Shown here in pieces: positions 1 to 5,885 of a stretch of 6,875 bases of DNA. The stretch lies in the NCBI GenBank assembly GCA_902782625.1, contig CACZNZ010000041.1, forward strand, positions 1 to 6,875. The letters are read 5' to 3'. Below the pieces are notes generated by a model that ran no database searches, was not told where the DNA came from, and saw only the letters and a program-made list of their open reading frames with translations. The number at the start of each line of letters is the position of its first letter. Within the stretch, counting starts at the first letter, position 1. Source of the DNA: an uncultured Lachnospiraceae bacterium (GTDB taxonomy: Bacteria > Bacillota > Clostridia > Lachnospirales > Lachnospiraceae). A program made the position numbers and the translations under genes.

Positions 1-262
1 CCAGTTTCCTGGACAAAATTGCATTCATACCGACACCGATACCGGTTGCTACGCCGATCATCAGATTCTGCATCGGAAAGGCAAGGGAAACAGCGGTCAG
101 TGCATTCTCCGAAAGCTTTGCCACAAAAATACTGTCAACAACATTGTACAATGCCTGTACAAGCATGGATATCATCATCGGCAAAGCCATGGAAAAAAGC
201 AGGGGTCCAATAGGCATAATGCCCATTTTATTTTCTTTTACAGTTTTTTGTCCTTCACTCAT
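1..262 (-). CDS. MATE-family efflux transporter, N-terminal part (runs off left edge)
   Basis: Only the first 87 residues are in the window; the gene continues beyond base 1. The protein begins MSEGQKTVKENKMGIMPIGP, a short polar cytoplasmic start, followed by a hydrophobic stretch at about residues 17-48 (PLLFSMALPMMISMLVQALY, then NVVDSIFVAKL) and a second at about 53-84. The pattern of a 'P..M....LYN..DSIFV' first helix followed by 'ALTAVSLAFP' and a glycine-rich 'IGVATGIGVGMNA' segment is typical of MATE (multi antimicrobial extrusion) exporters, which use an ion gradient to expel cationic drugs or metabolites through the cytoplasmic membrane. Start codon 260-262 has AGAGGG five bases upstream. 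It begins 14 bases after the alcohol dehydrogenase stop codon with no terminator between, so the two are probably cotranscribed. Substrate cannot be told from this fragment. Family call is confident; specificity unknown. Confidence 0.85.
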   Translation of the reverse strand, partial: MSEGQKTVKENKMGIMPIGPLLFSMALPMMISMLVQALYNVVDSIFVAKLSENALTAVSLAFPMQNLMIGVATGIGVGMNAILSRKL

Positions 263-276
263 TGAAACCCTCTTTT

Positions 277-1377
277 TCAGTCAGTAACCAGAGATGCGCG
301 GTAGATTTCAAAAATCGCTTCTTTTGTGATATCGTATGGATAGGTTGCAATCTTGCCCTGATCCTTGCTGACATTTTCTGCATAGGAAATCAGCTCCTCC
401 TCAGAAATCTCCGGTTTGCCAATCAGTTCTGCCAGAAGCTTCTCAAAGGCATCAAGGTCTTCCATCCCTAAAAATCCCAGAATATCATCTACATCTTTTT
501 TGTTTTGGCGGGCATATTCTCTCATGTAAGCTGCCAGAAAGATTCCGCAGGCTTTTCCGTGCGGGAGTCCTTTTCGGTAAGTCATCTCATAACTCATAGC
601 GTGTGGCAAAGAGGTGGCGGTTTGCGCAATCGCCATTCCCGCAATGGTTGCAGTCAGCATCATGTGCTGCGCCATATCTTCTGTCAGTTCCTGTTCTTTC
701 TTTAAAACAGGGATCTCTTCCTTCCAAAGCTGCAGAGCATATCCTGATATCATACGGTTAAATTCATTGGCCTTTGCATGAAGAAAACTCTCCACACTGT
801 GGGCAAGCGCATCCACTGCCGTGTTGATCAGCAGGTTCTGACTTGCTGAAAGCAGATATTTCCCATCCACCAGTGCTAAGACCGGAAAGATTTTATAAGG
901 AATACTTTTCTTGATCTCTACATCATGTCTTGTCAGCACGGATACAGCCGTTGCTTCCGATCCGGTTCCACAGGTTGTAGGAATTCCGATTACCGGGACA
1001 GCCTGAAGATCTTTTGGCTGATAGAGACAGTTGATCGTCTCTTCCGGATTAGCGATCAACAATGCAATAGCCTTTGCCGCATCAATCGCGGAACCTCCTC
1101 CGATTCCAATCACAAAATCCGCCCCGAATTTCTTTCCTGTTTCGGCAGCTTTGCCAACGGTGTCGACCGATGGGTTCTCCTCCACACCGGCAAAAACCTC
1201 ATATGGCACACCACCCTCCTTAAGCACCTCTGTCACATCCTGAAGAGAGCCGTTCTTTTGGGCTGAGCTTCGTCCTGTAACGATCAAAGCTCTGCTTCCA
1301 ATCTTGAGAATATCTTCTTTATGGTTTTTTACACAGTTTTTTTCTACGTAAGTATCTGCAGGCATAAAAAAACGCAT
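277..1377 (-). CDS. Iron-containing (group III) alcohol dehydrogenase
   Basis: This 366-residue cytoplasmic oxidoreductase belongs to the Fe-ADH/glycerol dehydrogenase-like superfamily, which interconverts alcohols and aldehydes or ketones with NAD(P)H. The N-terminal dinucleotide domain shows the GIGGGSAIDAAK loop at residues 91-102 and PTTCGTGSEAT at 133-143. The C-terminal helical domain holds the expected four metal ligands: D189 and H193 in DALAHSVE, H259 in SLPHAMS, and H273 in GLPHGKACG. Length is slightly below the roughly 380 residues usual for the family but all motifs are intact. The start is supported by AAAGGAGG (1385-1392) seven bases upstream; an ATG overlapping this start by frame (1380-1382) is out of frame. 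The gene has its own upstream promoter and is followed closely by a MATE transporter gene. Butanol, 1,3-propanediol, lactaldehyde or another substrate are all possible; sequence alone does not choose among them. Confidence 0.93.
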   Translation of the reverse strand: MRFFMPADTYVEKNCVKNHKEDILKIGSRALIVTGRSSAQKNGSLQDVTEVLKEGGVPYEVFAGVEENPSVDTVGKAAETGKKFGADFVIGIGGGSAIDAAKAIALLIANPEETINCLYQPKDLQAVPVIGIPTTCGTGSEATAVSVLTRHDVEIKKSIPYKIFPVLALVDGKYLLSASQNLLINTAVDALAHSVESFLHAKANEFNRMISGYALQLWKEEIPVLKKEQELTEDMAQHMMLTATIAGMAIAQTATSLPHAMSYEMTYRKGLPHGKACGIFLAAYMREYARQNKKDVDDILGFLGMEDLDAFEKLLAELIGKPEISEEELISYAENVSKDQGKIATYPYDITKEAIFEIYRASLVTD

Positions 1378-1407
1378 ATCATTTCCTCCTTTATTTGATA
1401 TTGGTCT

Positions 1408-1436
1408 ATTCTATCACGCTTTGTCAGTTATGTCGA
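1408..1436 (-). promoter_or_regulatory. Sigma-A-type promoter for the alcohol dehydrogenase-MATE unit
   Basis: On the minus strand a -35 box TCGACA (1431-1436, 5 of 6 to consensus) is separated by exactly 17 bases from a -10 box TAGAAT (1408-1413, 5 of 6). It lies in the 78-base gap between the C-S lyase stop and the dehydrogenase start, about 30 bases upstream of the start codon, leaving room for the AAAGGAGG ribosome binding site. It suggests that the dehydrogenase can be expressed separately from the upstream genes. No convincing terminator follows the C-S lyase, so read-through from upstream is also possible. Confidence 0.6.
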
Positions 1437-1455
1437 CGTCCGAAAAAGCCACAAA

Positions 1456-2670
1456 CTAGCGAAATACATATGTCGACAGCCTGTGCATCGCTTCCTTTAC
1501 AAGCGAATGCGGCAGGGCAAAATTCATCCGGATTCCCCATGGAGCAAAGAATGGCTCGCCCTGCTGCCATGCAACACCGACATCCCACCCTTTCCGAATC
1601 AGTTCATCAATCGTCATCCCTCTGCTTCTGCAGTACTCTTCGCAGTTCAGAAGGATCATATAGGTTCCCTCCGGTTTTGCGGCCGAAACCCCTTCAAAAT
1701 GTTTCATAATATAATCATGAGCATAATTGATATTCTCACTGAGGACCTGATTGAGTTCGTCCACCCAGACATGGCCTTCCGGTCTGTAGGCTCCAATCAG
1801 TGCATGCATGGAAAGCACATTCATGTCATTATAATGAGTCAGTGCTTCTGCTTTTCGAATTCTGTCTCTCAAATACCGGTTATAAATAATATGGTAACTG
1901 CCGATCAGCCCCGCCAGATTAAATGTCTTACTTGGAGCATATACGGCAATCGTGCGTTTTTTTGCATCCTCACTGACACTCTGCGTCGGTATATGGGTAT
2001 GCCCGTTCAGCAGAATGTCTGACCAGATTTCATCGGAAACCACGATACAGTCATTACGGGCAAACACCTCCAACGCCTTTTCGATCTCCCAATGTTCCCA
2101 GACTCTTCCACATGGGTTATGGGGACTGCAAAAGACCGCCAGATGTATGGATCCTTCCTTTAGTCTCCGGTCCATATCATCATAATCCATTCTCCACACA
2201 CCTTCTTTATCTCGAATCAGTGGAGACAGCTCCGCCTTTCTTCCGGTATCGTGAAGCACGTGGGTAAATCCGATATAAGTCGGTGAATGGAGCAGGATCT
2301 TTTCTCCCGGCACGGTAAATGCCGTGATAGCCGAAGCCACACATCCGAGTACACCGTTTTCATATCCGATGAACTCTTTTTTCAGATCTGTTATGCCATT
2401 GCGCTTTTCATGCCACTTCTTAATCGAATCATAATATTCATCCGATGGAGAAAAGTATCCGAAGGCCGGATGCTCCATTCTTCGGATGACCGATTCCTGT
2501 ATCGTCGGCACGGTAGCAAAATTCATGTCAGCGACCCACATGGGAATGGAACTGAAACCTTCTTTCGGTCCACTCGGCGCCTTGGCCCAGGGCACATCGG
2601 CACCAATCGCATCTACCGCAATGGCATCCTTCCCCCTGCGGTCCATGATGGTTGTAAAATCATATCTCAT
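1456..2670 (-). CDS. MalY/PatB-family PLP-dependent C-S lyase / aminotransferase
   Basis: A 404-residue fold-type I pyridoxal-phosphate enzyme of the MalY/PatB subgroup; characterised members cleave cystathionine or cysteine conjugates (C-S beta-lyase, giving homocysteine or thiols, pyruvate and ammonia), and some act as aminotransferases. The N-terminus MRYDFTTIMDRRG matches the usual beginning of this subgroup. Further motifs in order: PMWVADMNF at 43-51, YENGVLGC at 103-110, SPHNPCGRVW at 182-191 (cofactor-binding Asn185), DEIWSDI at 213-219 (Asp213 pairing with the pyridine nitrogen), APSKTFNLAGL at 245-255 with Schiff-base Lys248, and Arg381 in GIRMNFA for the substrate carboxylate. The start at 2670 was preferred to the in-frame ATG at 2694 because AGGAG (2677-2681) sits six bases before it and because the family begins here. 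It starts 20 bases after the fused mannose enzyme's stop, implying cotranscription. Exact substrate is not determined by sequence. Confidence 0.9.
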   Translation of the reverse strand: MRYDFTTIMDRRGKDAIAVDAIGADVPWAKAPSGPKEGFSSIPMWVADMNFATVPTIQESVIRRMEHPAFGYFSPSDEYYDSIKKWHEKRNGITDLKKEFIGYENGVLGCVASAITAFTVPGEKILLHSPTYIGFTHVLHDTGRKAELSPLIRDKEGVWRMDYDDMDRRLKEGSIHLAVFCSPHNPCGRVWEHWEIEKALEVFARNDCIVVSDEIWSDILLNGHTHIPTQSVSEDAKKRTIAVYAPSKTFNLAGLIGSYHIIYNRYLRDRIRKAEALTHYNDMNVLSMHALIGAYRPEGHVWVDELNQVLSENINYAHDYIMKHFEGVSAAKPEGTYMILLNCEEYCRSRGMTIDELIRKGWDVGVAWQQGEPFFAPWGIRMNFALPHSLVKEAMHRLSTYVFR

Positions 2671-2676
2671 ATTCTT

Positions 2677-2681
2677 CTCCT
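2677..2681 (-). promoter_or_regulatory. Ribosome binding site fixing the C-S lyase start
   Basis: AGGAG on the minus strand, six bases before the ATG at 2668-2670. The alternative ATGs at 2692-2694 and 2689-2691 overlap the upstream stop codon (ATGA arrangement) and would add eight residues (MMTGQEKN) containing this very site, so the internal ATG is the better start. Confidence 0.7.
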
Positions 2682-2690
2682 GTCCGGTCA

Positions 2691-5126
2691 TCATACATGG
2701 CTTAGCACGATCGTCATATTGCCAGAAGCGGTAAGTATTCCATTCGCTGCCGGGACAAAGACGCTTTCTCCAGCTCCAAAACTCATCTTACGGTCAAGGA
2801 ATTCCAGGCTTCCATGTCCCTGCAGGCATAAAACAGAGGTGAATTTACTGTCATCCATTGCAATTCTGACCTCGTCTTTTACCTCGTAAAGGGTCGTCTC
2901 AAAATATTTGCAGCGGCTTAAGATTGTTCCGGATTCATCTTTGCCGGATTCAAGTCCGTCCGGTTCATATCGCTTGAAATTCAGCACGTCAAGTGCTTTT
3001 TTCACATGCAGTTCCCTGGCATTGCCGAACTTATCCCTTCTGTCAAAATCGTAAAGACGATAGGTACAGTTACTGCTCTGCTGGATCTCACAAATCAGGT
3101 TGCCTGCACCGATGGCATGCACTGTCCCTGCAGGAATGTAATACACATCTCCCGGTTTGGTAGGATAGAAGTTCAGAATCTCCATGATCGTATTATCCGC
3201 AATTTTGCGCTCGACTTCTTCAGGTGTTACATCACGGTTGAATCCGACATACAGACCTGCACCTGGTTCGGAATCCATGACATACCACATTTCGTTTTTT
3301 CCGTAATCATTTTCTCTTTCCAGCGCATAATCGTCATTCGGATGCACCTGTACGGAAAGATTGTCTCTTGCATCGATGAATTTTACAAGCAGTGGAAAGT
3401 TCTGAAGTGGGGAACATTTCCAGCCTAAAGCCTCTTTGCCGAGACCTTTGATGAAATCGCCGAAATGAAGCCCTTTGTATTTCCCTTCCGCAATGATGCT
3501 CTGTCCAGCCTGATGTGCGGACATCATCCATGCCTCCGCAATGATATCATAATCGCATTTCATATGATAGATATCCCGGAGTCTTGTACCTCCCCAGAGA
3601 TAGTCTTTATACGCCGGAAGCAGTTTAATCAGCGGCTCTGTCTCAAATCCCTTTCTTACAGCGCTCTGATATGTTGTCTCGTGAATCTTTTCCGTCGGAT
3701 CCATCAGATTGCCACCTACAGCTGTCTCTACAAAAATCAGTATATCTTCTCCCTGATTGGAAATCTGATGTTCACTGGCAATCGGAAAACTTACACTGTC
3801 CTGCTGTCTTAATAGATAGTCTTTCCCGTCTTTTCGTATCGAAGCCTCTCCCTGTACGACAGTAAGATTCTCGGTTCTTGCTGTGTGGCTGTGCATCGGG
3901 ATCGTATTTCCTGACGGAAGGAATACCCGGCGGATCCTGTACATTTTCTCCTGCACCAGTTCCTCATAATGTCCCCATGGGCGGTAAAAGATTGCTCCCT
4001 GTTCTACATTTTTACGAAAGGCCGGATGCTTTTCCATCAGACTCTTTACATCGGACGAACGTCCGTATCTGCCGATATAGACTGCATCAGGCGTATTAGC
4101 TACCAGGATGTTGTCAAGCCCGTTTACCACAACACTTTGTTTCTGATTATTGTTAATCACCACGGAATCAAAGCAGTCCTGCATGACCGTCTTCCCGTAA
4201 TCAGGATACTCTGTCTGGGAAAGATCCTCCAGACTGTCGATCTGTCCCCATAAGAAAACACATTTTACTGCACGAAGATTTTTCGATTTGGTCAGCAGGG
4301 CCTGTGACAGATGCAGATCATGCAGATTCTTCTGTACCTGCGCGGAATAATATACATAGTTCGAGGCAGGATTCTGGTTGTTTCCTACTTCCCAGAGGTC
4401 ATAGGTTTTGTGACTGTCTTCAATAGAGAACATCAGCTCCTGGGCACTTGTCTGTCTTTTTTTGTATACTTCTTTCAGCAGGCCAAAATCTTCCGGAAGG
4501 ATTTTGGACATTTCATTCAGGAAAGTGTCGGTTCGGAAAAGCAGCATACCCAGATTCCTGTATACCGCCTCCGTTCTCAGATCGATCTTCGCTATTCTTT
4601 CCTCGTCCGGTTTTTCCACGAACTCATCCATGCTTCCATCGTCTTTTAACCCTAGAACGTAGCCGTATCGGGACTGCATCTTTGTCTCTCGCAAGGTAAA
4701 GAGAGAAAGGCATCCTTCTCTGGCATATGTTTTTGCCTGCATCACACTGTCTTTATAATCTTTTTCTTCCCCTCCGGTCTCTGGCCGGGTATAGATCACA
4801 TGATCTGAAACCACTACATAGACGTACTCGGAAGGCTGAAGATCCATGCACGCCAGAGTTATCGCATTGAGCGCCCCGTGGGACTGTTCTTCATAGACAC
4901 AGCGATAGGGTGTTCCCTGAAAAGCCTCCATCTGGTTTTCAACCAGAAACCGATATTTTGCATTGGTAATGATAATAAATTCATCGCAAAACGGCAGATT
5001 TCTGGATACAGTCTCCTGAAACAAAGAATGGTTCTTCTGGATACGGATAAACTGTTTGGGATAGTTTGTACGGGACAGAGGCCATAATCTGCCCCCTCTT
5101 CCTCCGGCAAGTATCATGCATTTCAT
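2691..5126 (-). CDS. Fused mannose-1-phosphate guanylyltransferase-like / cupin / type I mannose-6-phosphate isomerase
   Basis: An 811-residue cytoplasmic protein with three modules. Residues 1 to about 370 resemble a sugar-1-phosphate nucleotidyltransferase of the ManC/AlgA group, which makes GDP-mannose from mannose-1-P and GTP: nucleotide loop LAGGRGGRLWPLSR at 6-19, YPKQF at 22-26, SDHVI at 107-111, EFVEKP at 168-173, and VANTPDAVYIG at 342-352. Residues 378 to about 470 form the cupin of type II phosphomannose isomerases (YRPWGHYEEL at 381-390; likely metal ligands H412, H414, E419, H453). Residues from about 497 to the end are a full-length ManA-type isomerase (mannose-6-P to fructose-6-P): PAYKDYLWGGT at 504-514, SVQVHPNDDYA at 591-601, E612, IPAGTVHAIG at 664-673 and YRLYDFDR at 689-696; zinc ligands are inferred as Q593, H595, E612 and H670. 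The start at 5126 has GGAGGA eight bases upstream and begins right at the nucleotide loop; an in-frame extension to 5345 crosses the promoter and is rejected. No stop or frameshift separates the modules. Several ManC signatures are altered, so guanylyltransferase activity is less sure than the isomerase activity. Confidence 0.9.
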   Translation of the reverse strand: MKCMILAGGRGGRLWPLSRTNYPKQFIRIQKNHSLFQETVSRNLPFCDEFIIITNAKYRFLVENQMEAFQGTPYRCVYEEQSHGALNAITLACMDLQPSEYVYVVVSDHVIYTRPETGGEEKDYKDSVMQAKTYAREGCLSLFTLRETKMQSRYGYVLGLKDDGSMDEFVEKPDEERIAKIDLRTEAVYRNLGMLLFRTDTFLNEMSKILPEDFGLLKEVYKKRQTSAQELMFSIEDSHKTYDLWEVGNNQNPASNYVYYSAQVQKNLHDLHLSQALLTKSKNLRAVKCVFLWGQIDSLEDLSQTEYPDYGKTVMQDCFDSVVINNNQKQSVVVNGLDNILVANTPDAVYIGRYGRSSDVKSLMEKHPAFRKNVEQGAIFYRPWGHYEELVQEKMYRIRRVFLPSGNTIPMHSHTARTENLTVVQGEASIRKDGKDYLLRQQDSVSFPIASEHQISNQGEDILIFVETAVGGNLMDPTEKIHETTYQSAVRKGFETEPLIKLLPAYKDYLWGGTRLRDIYHMKCDYDIIAEAWMMSAHQAGQSIIAEGKYKGLHFGDFIKGLGKEALGWKCSPLQNFPLLVKFIDARDNLSVQVHPNDDYALERENDYGKNEMWYVMDSEPGAGLYVGFNRDVTPEEVERKIADNTIMEILNFYPTKPGDVYYIPAGTVHAIGAGNLICEIQQSSNCTYRLYDFDRRDKFGNARELHVKKALDVLNFKRYEPDGLESGKDESGTILSRCKYFETTLYEVKDEVRIAMDDSKFTSVLCLQGHGSLEFLDRKMSFGAGESVFVPAANGILTASGNMTIVLSHV

Positions 5127-5134
5127 AGTTCTTT

Positions 5135-5140
5135 TCCTCC
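5135..5140 (-). promoter_or_regulatory. Ribosome binding site fixing the start of the fused mannose enzyme
   Basis: GGAGGA on the minus strand, eight bases before the ATG at 5124-5126. The predicted protein then begins MKCMILAGG, the normal beginning of a nucleotidyltransferase domain, and the -10 box of the promoter lies just upstream, so translation upstream of this point is unlikely. Confidence 0.75.
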
Positions 5141-5160
5141 GATTTATTATGCTAATATTT

Positions 5161-5189
5161 ATTATACCCAATCTTTTCAAAAAAGGAAA
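5161..5189 (-). promoter_or_regulatory. Promoter of the fused mannose enzyme-C-S lyase unit
   Basis: A perfect TATAAT -10 box is present on the minus strand at 5161-5166, 35 bases upstream of the start codon. The corresponding -35 position (5184-5189, TTTCCT, 17-base spacer) is a poor match, so the promoter either depends on its -10 box or on an activator. It faces the nicotinamidase promoter in the same 139-base divergent intergenic region. Confidence 0.5.
5173..5185. promoter_or_regulatory. Palindrome in the leftward promoter (possible operator)
   Basis: CTTTT-CAA-AAAAG, five-base arms about a three-base centre, largely within the -35/-10 spacer of the leftward promoter. It is A/T-rich and could occur by chance; it is listed because a similar palindrome sits at the same place in the divergent promoter (5220-5234). 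Confidence 0.2.
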
Positions 5190-5211
5190 TCCATACTGAA
5201 AATGAATTCCG

Positions 5212-5240
5212 TTGCCAGCCTCTTTAAAAAAGAGTATGAT
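5212..5240 (+). promoter_or_regulatory. Sigma-A-type promoter of the nicotinamidase gene
   Basis: TTGCCA (5212-5217, 5 of 6) and TATGAT (5235-5240, 5 of 6) are separated by exactly 17 bases. Transcription would start near 5247, giving a leader of only about 19 bases that consists mostly of the AAGGAG ribosome binding site. This is the best-formed promoter in the window. Confidence 0.7.
5220..5234. promoter_or_regulatory. Perfect palindrome in the nicotinamidase promoter spacer (possible operator)
   Basis: CTCTTT-AAA-AAAGAG has six-base perfect arms about a three-base centre and fills the spacer right up to the -10 box, the classic place for a repressor site. No matching known NAD-gene operator was recognised, and the A/T-rich content leaves chance open. 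Confidence 0.3.
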
Positions 5241-5252
5241 ATCAAAAAAAGG

Positions 5253-5258
5253 AAGGAG
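5253..5258 (+). promoter_or_regulatory. Ribosome binding site fixing the nicotinamidase start
   Basis: AAGGAG seven bases before the ATG at 5266-5268. An in-frame ATG-like upstream extension to 5212 (MPASLKK...) overlaps the promoter -35 box, lacks a binding site and adds residues that the family does not have. Confidence 0.75.
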
Positions 5259-5265
5259 AAACGTC

Positions 5266-5790
5266 ATGAAAAAAATACTGATTGTTGTCGATATGCAAAA
5301 GGATTTTATCGATGGTTCTCTCGGAACCCCTGAGGCTGTTGCCATCGTCCCGGCTGTGAGAAAAAAAGTTGAAGAATTTGATGGAGAAATTATCTTTACT
5401 TTAGATACACATAAAGAAGATTATCTGAAGACACAGGAAGGGAAAAATCTTCCGGTAGAACATTGTATCAAAGGAAGTCCCGGACATGCGCTGTGCCCTG
5501 AACTGACTCCTTTTGCAGACAAGGCGCTCGCTGTATTTAAAAAACCGACTTTCGGTTCCAGAAAACTCGCCAAGTTCATCCGCAGGTATCACAAGGAAGA
5601 AGGCATCGAATCCATAGAACTTGTCGGCTTGTGTACTGACATCTGCGTCGTATCCAATGCATTGCTGCTCAAGGCATTCGTTCCTGAAGTCCCTATTCTG
5701 GTCGACAGCACCTGCTGCGCCGGAGTCACTCCCGAAAGCCACGAAAAAGCACTGGATACGATGAGAAGCTGCCAGATCAGCATTCTATAA
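5266..5790 (+). CDS. pncA: Nicotinamidase-like cysteine hydrolase (isochorismatase superfamily)
   Basis: A 174-residue cytoplasmic hydrolase, probably converting nicotinamide to nicotinate and ammonia in NAD salvage. It starts MKKILIVVDMQKDFIDGSLG, giving catalytic Asp9; the catalytic Lys is in FKKPTFGS (K93 most likely) and the nucleophile is Cys127 in VGLCTDICVVSNALLLKA, preceded by the usual cis-peptide region. Likely metal ligands are Asp47 and His49 in TLDTH and His66 in LPVEHCIKGSPGH, which matches the PncA-type 'P.HC..GT.G' segment and separates it from plain isochorismatases that lack it. The length is near the short end for nicotinamidases, with no missing motif. It has its own promoter and faces nadE across a shared hairpin, a context that supports an NAD role. 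A related amidase (for example on another small amide) remains possible because specificity loops are variable. Confidence 0.87.
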   Translation: MKKILIVVDMQKDFIDGSLGTPEAVAIVPAVRKKVEEFDGEIIFTLDTHKEDYLKTQEGKNLPVEHCIKGSPGHALCPELTPFADKALAVFKKPTFGSRKLAKFIRRYHKEEGIESIELVGLCTDICVVSNALLLKAFVPEVPILVDSTCCAGVTPESHEKALDTMRSCQISIL

Positions 5791-5798
5791 TCATGACA

Positions 5799-5856
5799 AA
5801 GGGTTTTCAATTTCTTATGTGCCCTTTTGGCCGCAACAGGAAAATGAAAACCCCTT
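5799..5856. terminator. Probable bidirectional terminator between the convergent NAD genes
   Basis: Left arm AAGGGTTTTCA (5799-5809) is complementary to TGAAAACCCCTT (5845-5856) apart from one extra C. The pairing continues inward past one mismatch through TTTC (5811-5814) with GAAA (5840-5843), leaving a loop of about 20 bases. It lies in the 95-base gap between two converging stop codons. The runs of T after the stem are short on both strands (CTTCTTATCTT rightward, CTTTGTC leftward), so its efficiency is uncertain. Confidence 0.55.
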
Positions 5857-5885
5857 CTTATCTTCTCCGGATATAAAGCAATGAT

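Noticed and set aside
1378..1455. Possible Rex (redox) operator upstream of the alcohol dehydrogenase
   Set aside because: Such sites resemble TTGTTAA-N4-TTAACAA; nothing close to that is present in the gap.
1378..1455. Terminator after the C-S lyase gene
   Set aside because: No stable GC-rich hairpin followed by a T-run was found on the minus strand; only the short GTCGAC palindrome is there.
1483..2022. Long plus-strand open frame (179 codons), and a similar one at 2287-2889
   Set aside because: Both are antisense to well-supported PLP and mannose enzyme genes, have no family motif and no credible ribosome binding site; they are shadows of the coding strand's codon pattern.
5212..5265. 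In-frame 18-residue extension of the nicotinamidase
   Set aside because: It covers the -35/-10 boxes and the AAGGAG site; family members start at the VVDMQ segment.
5127..5345. In-frame N-terminal extension (73 residues) of the fused mannose enzyme, with a hydrophobic stretch resembling a membrane segment
   Set aside because: It runs through the divergent promoter region and into the start of the opposing gene, has no ribosome binding site, and the nucleotidyltransferase fold begins at the ATG at 5126, which has GGAGGA upstream.
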